Shown here piece after piece: positions 1 through 5,819 of a DNA stretch of 22,495 nucleotides (position 1 is its first letter; each line of letters starts with the position of its first letter). The stretch covers positions 1-22,495 of IMG/VR virus record IMGVR_UViG_3300043409_000960; one strand, given 5' to 3'. This stretch comes from a virus. Below the pieces are notes generated by a model. The model was not told the DNA's origin. It saw only the letters and a list, made by a program, of their open reading frames with translations, and did no database searches. The translations under genes were made by a program, and so were the position numbers.

Positions 1-3
1 GAT

Positions 4-597
4 ATGGACAAACCAATAAAAAAAACCGCGACGGCTAAAGCCGTAAAGATAGCACCAAGAAAAAAGCCAGTTAAAAAAACAGGGGTTACTAAGTTAGTCA
101 AGTTGACAGATAAACAAAGGTTTGAAAACGTAATATTTTTAATTCGAGAAAATGGGTTTTCTTTGGTTAAAGCATTAAAGAACAATAAAATAAGCTCTGA
201 AACATTTTACAAGTGGCTAGACTTTGGAATTGATGCAAAGGACGAGGAAAGCCCTCAATTCACAAAATTAGCTTACACGCGCGCGTGCGAGCAAAGAGAG
301 GCTTTAATTTTTGATGAAATAATTGAGATAGCAGACGACAGCTCACAGGATAAGATAATTAAAAAAAGCAAGTCGGGCAACGAGTACGAATGTGAAAACT
401 TTGAATTTGTAAACAGGTCACGTTTAAAAATTGACGCTAGGAAATGGATTTTAGGAAAATTAAACCCTACAAAATACGGGGACAAAACGACAATCTCAGG
501 GGACAAGGAAAACCCGTTACAGGTTGTGCATAATGTAGTATCTTTAGGCTCAGGAATTGACCCTAACCAAACCGAAGAAATAAAAGTAATTGAGTAA
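4..597 (+). CDS. terS: Terminase small subunit, Sf6-type
   Basis: This 197-residue protein probably binds phage DNA and hands it to the large terminase for packaging. Residues about 1-35 are very Lys-rich and likely disordered. A helix-turn-helix-like segment follows (about residues 37-75, with SLVKALKNNKISSETFYKWL). The part YTRACEQREALIFDEIIEIADD and the later RLKIDARKWILGKLNPTKYGDK are typical of the Sf6-like small terminase family; the second is the family's most recognisable signature. It is the first gene of the window and is separated from TerL only by the HNH gene, which fits a terS-terL pair split by an inserted endonuclease. The start at 4 is the first ATG available in the window, so a slightly longer N-terminus cannot be excluded. 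The family call is firm; the DNA-binding role is known for the family, not shown here. Confidence 0.9.
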   Translation: MDKPIKKTATAKAVKIAPRKKPVKKTGVTKLVKLTDKQRFENVIFLIRENGFSLVKALKNNKISSETFYKWLDFGIDAKDEESPQFTKLAYTRACEQREALIFDEIIEIADDSSQDKIIKKSKSGNEYECENFEFVNRSRLKIDARKWILGKLNPTKYGDKTTISGDKENPLQVVHNVVSLGSGIDPNQTEEIKVIE

Positions 598-635
598 TTT
601 TATGCACGCAAGAACCCCCGTTAATTTAAAATAGT

Positions 636-643
636 TATATTTG
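636..643 (+). promoter_or_regulatory. Bacteroidetes -7 box (TAnnTTTG) before the HNH gene
   Basis: TATATTTG matches the Bacteroidetes -7 consensus TAnnTTTG exactly and lies 5 nt before the ATG at 649. No clear TTTG-type -33 box is seen at the usual distance. Because the box is so close to the start codon, the transcript would begin at or next to the ATG, i.e. be leaderless or nearly so. It would give the endonuclease gene, and the overlapping terL, an entry point independent of terS. Confidence 0.55.
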
Positions 644-648
644 TTTTT

Positions 649-1155
649 ATGAAAAGCATTTTAAACACAAATTACAAAATAGATAAATTAGGTAATGTTT
701 ACGGCTTGTCTAATAACAAGCTAAAACCAGCAACCGACAAAAAGGGTTATTTGAGAGTTGGATTAATGATCAATAAAAAGTTGCAAACTAAAAAAGTTCA
801 CAGGTTAGTAGCTCAAGCGTTTATTGAGAACCCGCAAAACAAGCCTTGTGTCAATCACATAAATTGTGTAAAATCAGATAATAGGGTTTTAAATTTAGAA
901 TGGTGCACACACAAAGAGAACACGCAACACGCTATTAAAAATAATATTTTCTCATTCCAAAATAGTGAGAAATCAATAAACATAAACCCGAAAAAAGGGG
1001 AGTTAAACGGTATGGCTAAATTAAAAGTCGAGCAAGTTTTACAAATTAGAGAGTTATTTAAACCCCGAATTTTTACAAGAAAAATGTTAGCTGAAAAGTT
1101 TAACGTTACGGAAAATTGTATTAAGGACGTTTTAAGTTTTAAAAGTTGGAAATGA
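649..1155 (+). CDS. Free-standing HNH homing endonuclease
   Basis: This 168-residue protein is an HNH-family homing endonuclease. Residues about 9-40 (YKIDKLGNVYGLSNNKLKP and following) resemble a NUMOD4-like DNA-binding segment. The HNH core spans about 50-95: H51, then VNHINCVKSDNRVLNLEW with H70 and N82, then H95 after CTHKENTQ. Residues about 118-168 form a helix-turn-helix module (KVEQVLQIRELF, MLAEKFNVTENCIKDVL, KSW) common at the C-terminus of such enzymes. It sits between terS and terL, has its own promoter-like box, and its TGA overlaps the terL ATG by ATGA, which suggests translational coupling. Free-standing HNH genes often lie beside the gene whose conserved site they cut. Here the neighbouring terL carries an in-gene insertion at the Walker A codons (1236-1278), so this enzyme is the natural candidate for spreading it. 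Cleavage site is inferred. Confidence 0.93.
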   Translation: MKSILNTNYKIDKLGNVYGLSNNKLKPATDKKGYLRVGLMINKKLQTKKVHRLVAQAFIENPQNKPCVNHINCVKSDNRVLNLEWCTHKENTQHAIKNNIFSFQNSEKSININPKKGELNGMAKLKVEQVLQIRELFKPRIFTRKMLAEKFNVTENCIKDVLSFKSWK

Positions 1156-2499
1156 AATTATTATTGAAGCAAGAACACGCAACGTTTTATATGAAAGACA
1201 GCACTACCACAGAGTTACTCTATGGGGGCGCTGCCTTTTATCCCCCGCTTATTTAATTAGGTGGGGGAGATTTTAGCTGGTGGCGGGAAAACCGCTTACG
1301 GTTGCCTTTGGTTAATTGAAGGTTGCCAAACTTATGCGGGTTCACGTTGGTTAATGGGGCGTAGTAAATTAAAAGCCCTCAAAGAAACAACCTTAAACAC
1401 ATTCTTTGAGGTCGCAAGCGAATTAAATGTAAGCGATCAATTCACTTTTAACGCTCAATCAAATATCATTTACTTTAAAAATGGTTCTGAAATTCTTTTA
1501 AAAGATTTGTTTCTATATCCTAGTGACCCCCTTTTTGATTCTTTGGGGTCGCTTGAGATTACGGGCGCTTTTATTGACGAATGTAACCAAGTGACATTTA
1601 AAGCGTGGCAAACAGTTAAAAGTCGTATTCGTTACAAATTAGATGAGTTTAATTTAATACCTAAACTTTTAGGGAGTTGCAACCCCGCCAAAAATTGGAC
1701 TTACAAAGAATTTTATAAACCGAGCATGGCAAAATCTTTGAAACCATATCGAAAGTTTATTCAAGCTTTACCAACAGATAACCCGCACCTCCCGCCGTCG
1801 TATTTAGAAAGTCTTTTGCAATTAGATAAAAACAGCCGTGAGCGTCTTTATTATGGTAACTGGGAATACGACGACGACCCGAGTACATTAATTGACCAAG
1901 ACGCAATAACTGACTATTTTAACCCCGTCCATTTGTTACCTACCGGTAAAAAGTATATTACAATTGACGTTGCGCGAAAAGGTCGGGACAAGTCAGTTAT
2001 TCGGGTTTGGTTCGGCTGGCTTTGTATTGAGGTTGTCGAAATTGATAAGAATACAATAACCCAACTGGCGGCAATTGTCAGGACTTTACAAGCCAAACAC
2101 TCAATATCAAACAGTCACACGGTAGCGGACGAGGACGGCGTCGGGGGCGGGCTTGTCGATGTTTTAAGATGTGACGGGTTCGTTAATAATTCAAAGGCTT
2201 TAAACGGCGAAAACTACGAAAATCTAAAATCACAATGCAGCGTGTCAATGGCTCAAAAGATTCAAGCCCGACAAACAGGCGAAACAAATACGCAAGGAAT
2301 AACCCGTGATATTATAGGCGAAGAAATGGAGCAAATAAAGCTCAAGGACATTGACAAAGACGGGCGTATCGGTATTGTCTCAAAAGATGTTATCAAAGCA
2401 AACATAGGACGAAGCCCCGACCATTGGGACAGTATAATGATGCGCTTTTATTTTGAACTTAAACCCCGAATATCAAAACCGACAAGCCGTTTATTATGA
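1152..2499 (+). CDS. terL: Terminase large subunit, reading frame split by a 43-nt bypass-like gap
   Basis: This is the ATP-driven packaging motor and nuclease. It is encoded in two frames: 1152-1235 gives 28 residues ending YGGAA, and 1279-2496 gives 406 residues starting GGGKT. Joining them gives a 434-residue TerL of normal length. Numbered on the joined protein: Walker A G26-x4-G31-K32-T33; Walker B FIDE at 126-129; a coupling-type motif GSCNPAKNW from about 160; RNase H-like nuclease with D258 (TIDVARKGRD), D312/D314 (ADEDGVGGG) and D409/D412 (SPDHWDS). Without the join, the upstream frame stops at TAA 1254, and the downstream frame opens only after TAG 1258. Initiation at GTG 1261 would give a 412-residue protein lacking the first Walker A glycine. 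Everything downstream looks intact, so I favour an expressed gene with translational bypass (see the gap at 1236) over a pseudogene. The TerL identity is firm; the bypass is inferred. Confidence 0.92.
1236..1278 (+). other. Coding gap inside the terL Walker A codons, candidate translational bypass element
   Basis: Ala codon GCC (1233-1235) is the proposed take-off and Ala codon GCT (1276-1278) the proposed landing site, both readable by one tRNA-Ala. Re-pairing there skips 43 nt and resumes at GGT 1279, restoring YGGAAGGGKT. The gap holds a stop TAA (1254-1256), a hairpin (1241-1268), a GAG 6 nt before the landing codon (1267-1269), and a TTTTA repeat at each edge (1236-1240 and 1271-1275). 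T4 gene 60 bypass uses the same parts: matched codons, a stop in a stem-loop after take-off, and a GAG shortly before landing. An alternative pairing is GCT 1230 to GCT 1276, which drops one Ala but still leaves GxxxxGKT. At about 43 nt it is too small for a self-splicing intron or an intein. Confidence 0.8.
1241..1268 (+). promoter_or_regulatory. 11-bp mRNA hairpin with the stop codon in its loop
   Basis: Bases 1241-1251 pair with 1258-1268 without a bulge: U-A, five C-G, G-U, C-G, U-G, U-A, A-U. The six-base loop (1252-1257) is UUUAAU and contains the UAA that ends the upstream terL frame. The stem begins 5 nt after the proposed take-off codon. It also buries the GTG at 1261, making that codon a poor separate start. 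Confidence 0.8.
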
Positions 2500-3224
2500 T
2501 AAAATTCAAAAGCAAACTAAAAAGCTTCGAAATCCCGTCAAGTTATGCGGATTTGAAAGTAAAAGATTTAAACTTTCTTATTGAGAACGCTCAAAATGAA
2601 TTATTACTACTCGAGAACTTAACAGGGTTAAACGCAATTGAATTGTCAATGCTGGATTTATCGTTAATCCCTGAGTGTTTATCTTTTTTACACACCGACC
2701 CGTTAGAAGTTGCCGAAGAAAGCGACACAATACAAATAGACGGCGAATTTTACACGTTACCCGAAAGTCTAGGACAATGCACATACGGGCAAAAGATTAT
2801 TTCAAGCGCTGCAATCGCAAAAAATAACCCCTTACAAATACTTTCAACGTATTTACAACCGATTCTTGAGGGTAAAGACTTTGATTCTTTGCGTTTAAAA
2901 GACATTGAGGACGTTTTAAAAGAGCTTGACGTCGAAAGTGTTTATTCGTGTGTTAAGTATATCTTTAACAGGCTTAAAATAATCATTGAAAAAGAAAACG
3001 ATTTACTCAAGTCAGATATAAGTTATGAACAAAAGGCGGCGGGAATTGAAAACTTTAACGTTTTAGGGGATTTTAATACAATTGATTTGATCGCTTCAAA
3101 GTATGCATACACCCACCAAGAAGTCGAAGGGTTGAAATACGATTTAATTTTCTTAATTTTGTATAAATCAAATTTAACAACTAAGTTTGAAAAGGCTTAC
3201 ACCGAAATAATGCAAAACAAATAA
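2496..3224 (+). CDS. Unknown phage protein, possible tail assembly chaperone
   Basis: I do not recognise a characterised family with certainty. The 242-residue protein is acidic and mostly helical (for example VKDLNFLIENAQNELLLLENLTGLNAIELSMLDL near residues 22-55), has one short beta-like stretch (DTIQIDGEFYTLPESLGQCTYGQKI, about 77-101), and carries no signal peptide or membrane segment. It overlaps the terL stop by ATGA and opens the tail module. Its size, acidity and place upstream of the tail genes resemble proteins of Bacteroidetes phages that sit where tail assembly chaperones are found. No slippery site for a chaperone-type frameshift extension was seen at its end, where 3225 is followed by a separate gene. 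The chaperone role is an inference. Confidence 0.5.
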   Translation: MIKFKSKLKSFEIPSSYADLKVKDLNFLIENAQNELLLLENLTGLNAIELSMLDLSLIPECLSFLHTDPLEVAEESDTIQIDGEFYTLPESLGQCTYGQKIISSAAIAKNNPLQILSTYLQPILEGKDFDSLRLKDIEDVLKELDVESVYSCVKYIFNRLKIIIEKENDLLKSDISYEQKAAGIENFNVLGDFNTIDLIASKYAYTHQEVEGLKYDLIFLILYKSNLTTKFEKAYTEIMQNK

Positions 3225-3225
3225 A

Positions 3226-3663
3226 ATGATTCAACAAACGATTAGCGCTTTAGTTGCTCAAATGGATGCAAACGGCGACACATTCGCATTTTTACACGGA
3301 GACAAAGACTGGCAAAACATAACAGCGGACGAGGAAACGTTACCAGCCGTTTATTTGGATATGCCTATACGTTATAAAACGGTCACGTCACAAACTGGCT
3401 ACAAAGAAAAAACGTATTTTCTCGCTGCATTGTTTTTGTACAAATCACAACTGGACGATACACCACTTGAAAAATATGAAGTGTTTGAACTTGCCGAAGA
3501 GGCTCAAAGAAATTTTGAAATCTTAATCGACAACGACACCGATAACATAAAGAGCTGGACGGTCGGCGAATGTTACCAAGTTGAAAACCTTTTTAATTGC
3601 AACGTGTCGGGCGTAATTATGCCTTTTACTGTAACCCTTGTTAATGCTGATTCCGTATGTTAA
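3226..3663 (+). CDS. Putative tail terminator / tail completion protein
   Basis: This 145-residue protein starts 1 nt after the preceding stop. It has an N-terminal helix (MIQQTISALVAQM), a central beta-rich part (LPAVYLDMPIRYKTVTSQ, EKTYFLAALFLYKSQ), a helix (EKYEVFELAEEAQRNFEILIDN), and closing strands ending in MPFTVTLVNADSVC. This small alpha/beta layout and a conserved-looking C-terminal strand are similar to tail terminator-like proteins found beside connectors in Bacteroidetes prophages. Position fits too: it precedes a connector-like gene and the large tail proteins. The residues alone do not prove the role; it could equally be another small neck component. Confidence 0.45.
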   Translation: MIQQTISALVAQMDANGDTFAFLHGDKDWQNITADEETLPAVYLDMPIRYKTVTSQTGYKEKTYFLAALFLYKSQLDDTPLEKYEVFELAEEAQRNFEILIDNDTDNIKSWTVGECYQVENLFNCNVSGVIMPFTVTLVNADSVC

Positions 3664-3851
3664 GCCGCCAACAAAAAAACGCTTTAGTCAGAAGATTAAA
3701 CGACCCCGCAAAAGCAAAAGGAATTTTAAATAATTTTTACGACAGCGAATTAAAACACCGCCGAAAACTAAAAGAAAAAAGACGGTTTAAAATCGCTCAG
3801 ATAGTTATCATTTGTTTATTTATTGGACTCACTATTTTACTTTTTGTTTAA
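3657..3851 (+). CDS. Small single-pass membrane protein, unknown function
   Basis: This 64-residue protein has a strongly basic N-terminal two thirds (RRKLKEKRRFK at about 35-45) followed by one hydrophobic helix at residues 46-64 (IAQIVIICLFIGLTILLFV) that runs to the end. That suggests a tail-anchored inner-membrane protein with a basic cytoplasmic side. It overlaps the previous gene by 7 nt and the next by one base (TAATG), so it is translated as part of the tail operon. A membrane protein here is unexpected for a virion-building segment; an exclusion or accessory role is possible, but nothing in the sequence shows one. Confidence 0.6.
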   Translation: MLSRQQKNALVRRLNDPAKAKGILNNFYDSELKHRRKLKEKRRFKIAQIVIICLFIGLTILLFV

Positions 3852-4309
3852 TGGCTTCGGATGCTGAAATACTAAAGCAATTCGCCGACGTAATCGTCCC
3901 AGCGCTTCAAAGTGTTTCAAAACGTTTCGCGCCCTCTATTGAGTCCGAAATAACAGAAACAAGTTTAACCATTTACGCAAGTCCTTATATTACAACCTTA
4001 ATCGACGGGCGCCGCCCGACAAGTTCAAACGCTAGGGCTGGAACTCCAAACCTTCAAAAGATTCTTTTAGAGTGGATTAAATCAAAAGGAATAACACCGA
4101 GAGCAAACAAGGCGGGAAACATACCAAGTTTAGAAAGTTTATCGTTTGCAATGAGTAAAAGTATGCACAAAAAAGGCGACTTGCTTTACCAACGTGGCGG
4201 CGGTAATAACATCTTTGAAACGATTATAACAGACAACCGATTAAATAATTTACTAAATTTATTCGGTGAAAAGTATTTAACCGAGATTCAAAACATAAAT
4301 ATAAGATGA
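3851..4309 (+). CDS. Putative head-tail connector / neck protein
   Basis: I take the start at ATG 3851, which overlaps the previous stop as TAATG; the open frame continues upstream to an ATG at 3812, but that would overlap the membrane protein's TM-coding part. The product is 152 residues: an N-terminal helix (DAEILKQFADVIVPALQSVSKRF), strands, a Gly/Arg/Pro-rich loop (LIDGRRPTSSNARAGTPN), a helix (LQKILLEWIKSKGI), and a C-terminal FETIITDNRLNNLLNLFGEKYLTEI. Such small basic proteins with a DGRRP loop and a terminal helix are usual in Bacteroidetes phage neck regions and may correspond to HK97 gp10-like proteins. Assignment rests on size, order and general appearance. Confidence 0.45.
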   Translation: MASDAEILKQFADVIVPALQSVSKRFAPSIESEITETSLTIYASPYITTLIDGRRPTSSNARAGTPNLQKILLEWIKSKGITPRANKAGNIPSLESLSFAMSKSMHKKGDLLYQRGGGNNIFETIITDNRLNNLLNLFGEKYLTEIQNINIR

Positions 4310-5361
4310 GTGTAACAATATTGACACGTCCCGAAAAATCAATTAATGGACATTTGACAAAATGGAATAGTGTCCACCAGCCTATTGTTTTTGAGTTGCA
4401 GCGAAAAGATGCGGCGGTAAATCTTAAAAGGCTCAATTATTTGGGTTTTGTTCAATTGAGAATGGCGACAACGATTCCCGCCCTTGTCGAAGTTGGTCAA
4501 AGTGTCTATTACTTTTCGGGAACTCAGAAATACACGTGGACGATTACCGCAATAGACGGGCTTTGGTTAACAACTGACGGAACGGTAACGGGGACAGTTT
4601 ACGGCGGCGGGTTAAACTGGGTCGATGCTTATAAAAACTATTATATTGAAACAAAAATATTAAACGTTGACGATTCAAACACCTATGTAAATCTAGGGCT
4701 ACAAAAGAACAAAACAGATTTAACGGGAAAAGCTACGGTCAATGTTCAACAATGGTTAAAAACGGCGGTTATCTTTAAAAATAATTTTCTTTATAATCAA
4801 ATAAACAAGAAGCAAGCGGGCGAAGGTTCTAAATTTTCAATACAATACCGAGAGGCTTATAATGGAATTGTCGGCGGCTTTTCGGTTATCTCAGGGTTAA
4901 ACTACTGGACAAATTCAGCAAAGCAAATTCAAGAAGCTTACGGCTCAAATATGGGGGATTTTACACCGACCTATGACAACGACCGAACGGCAAAAGCAAA
5001 GTTTCAAAGTGTGTTTGATCGCCCGACTTATTTTTTAAATTATCCTTTCAGTTTGAATTTTATTTACTCAGATAATTTATTAAACTACCAAGTTATTCGA
5101 CGTGAAATTACTCGGGACATTAACGGAACCCAAACAGGAACGACAAGCGACGATATTTCTATGACTCAAAGATTTTTTTCGAATAGATTAATGTTAAAAG
5201 GCGGTTATGATTCAACGGTTAAAACGGTTGATGTTTGGCTCGAGACTGGAAGCGTTACAACTTTAAGCCCAACCGAAGGGAGCGGCGGTTATTCAACGGG
5301 CGGGCTGTTTAATCCATTCCGTCCAGTCGAAGCGCCTTACTCAATACGACCTACAAAATGA
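4306..5361 (+). CDS. Phage tail structural protein, unknown subtype
   Basis: The 351-residue protein is beta-rich with many aromatic residues (for example YYIETKILNVDD near residue 120, FLNYPFSLNFIYSDN near 245), no signal peptide and no membrane segment. A Gly/Ser-rich tail ends it (EGSGGYSTGGLFNPFRP). It overlaps both neighbours by ATGA and lies between connector-like genes and the 654-residue tail protein, upstream of the tape measure. This suggests a virion component such as a distal-tail or baseplate protein. I do not recognise a named domain. The reversed order, with these proteins before the tape measure, is unusual compared with lambda-like phages, in which the tip proteins follow it. 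Confidence 0.5.
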   Translation: MSVTILTRPEKSINGHLTKWNSVHQPIVFELQRKDAAVNLKRLNYLGFVQLRMATTIPALVEVGQSVYYFSGTQKYTWTITAIDGLWLTTDGTVTGTVYGGGLNWVDAYKNYYIETKILNVDDSNTYVNLGLQKNKTDLTGKATVNVQQWLKTAVIFKNNFLYNQINKKQAGEGSKFSIQYREAYNGIVGGFSVISGLNYWTNSAKQIQEAYGSNMGDFTPTYDNDRTAKAKFQSVFDRPTYFLNYPFSLNFIYSDNLLNYQVIRREITRDINGTQTGTTSDDISMTQRFFSNRLMLKGGYDSTVKTVDVWLETGSVTTLSPTEGSGGYSTGGLFNPFRPVEAPYSIRPTK

Positions 5362-5819
5362 TAGTAACAGAAATTAAAACAATGAAAATTGATAGGGAGT
5401 GCAAAACAAGCCCTGTTTTCATTTCGTGGGTTAATAACTACGGAGGGCGCGAACATTGGATATTTGAAAAGGTGCAAACAAAAGCACTTGTAACTCAAAG
5501 CAATGGAACGATTGAGCCGTACGATATTGATATTGAAAACTCGAGAGGTCGTATTTTAGAAGTGTCCAAAGATGCCACGCCTTTATTAGTTTGTTTTGCT
5601 TACGTTGACATTGAGGACATTGAAGGGATTAAAACTTTGCTTTTTTCGCCTTGCGTTGAATTATTAATGAACATTGACACCGTGAGCGCTTCGGTTGCGC
5701 CTGTTTGGCAAACTGTAAGACCGTTACAAGGTTCGTTTAAACTATACAATACAAATCAATTTAAAACCGACTTAGAAATAACTTTTGAGCTTGACCCCTT
5801 AAACAATGTTTCTCGATGA
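5358..5819 (+). CDS. Small tail-module protein, unknown function
   Basis: This 153-residue, beta-rich protein has ATGA overlaps on both sides, so it is made with its neighbours. Visible features are MKIDRECKTSPVFISWVNNYGGREHWIFEKVQTKALV near the start and a C-terminal LYNTNQFKTDLEITFELDPLNN. Acidic and aromatic residues alternate as in compact beta-sandwich virion proteins. It has no catalytic motif, membrane segment or coiled coil. Its place between two larger tail proteins suggests a tail accessory or baseplate subunit. Confidence 0.5.
   Translation: MIVTEIKTMKIDRECKTSPVFISWVNNYGGREHWIFEKVQTKALVTQSNGTIEPYDIDIENSRGRILEVSKDATPLLVCFAYVDIEDIEGIKTLLFSPCVELLMNIDTVSASVAPVWQTVRPLQGSFKLYNTNQFKTDLEITFELDPLNNVSR

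Noticed and set aside
1236-1278. Programmed +1 or -1 frameshift, group I intron or intein in terL
   Set aside because: The two frames do not overlap (TAA at 1254, TAG at 1258 before the second frame opens), so a single shift cannot join them. The insert is about 43 nt, far too small for a self-splicing intron or an intein.
1230-1278. Takeoff on Gly codons (GGG 1224 or GGC 1227) landing at GGC 1282 or GGT 1279
   Set aside because: Those hops remove residues so that the GxxxxGKT spacing of the Walker A motif is lost; only the Ala hop keeps it fully.
1152-2499. TerL as a simple pseudogene or a sequencing error
   Set aside because: A 43-nt insertion with a perfect hairpin and synonymous flanking Ala codons is not a typical error, and every other motif of TerL and all other virion genes are intact. 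It stays as the main alternative to bypass, not the preferred one.
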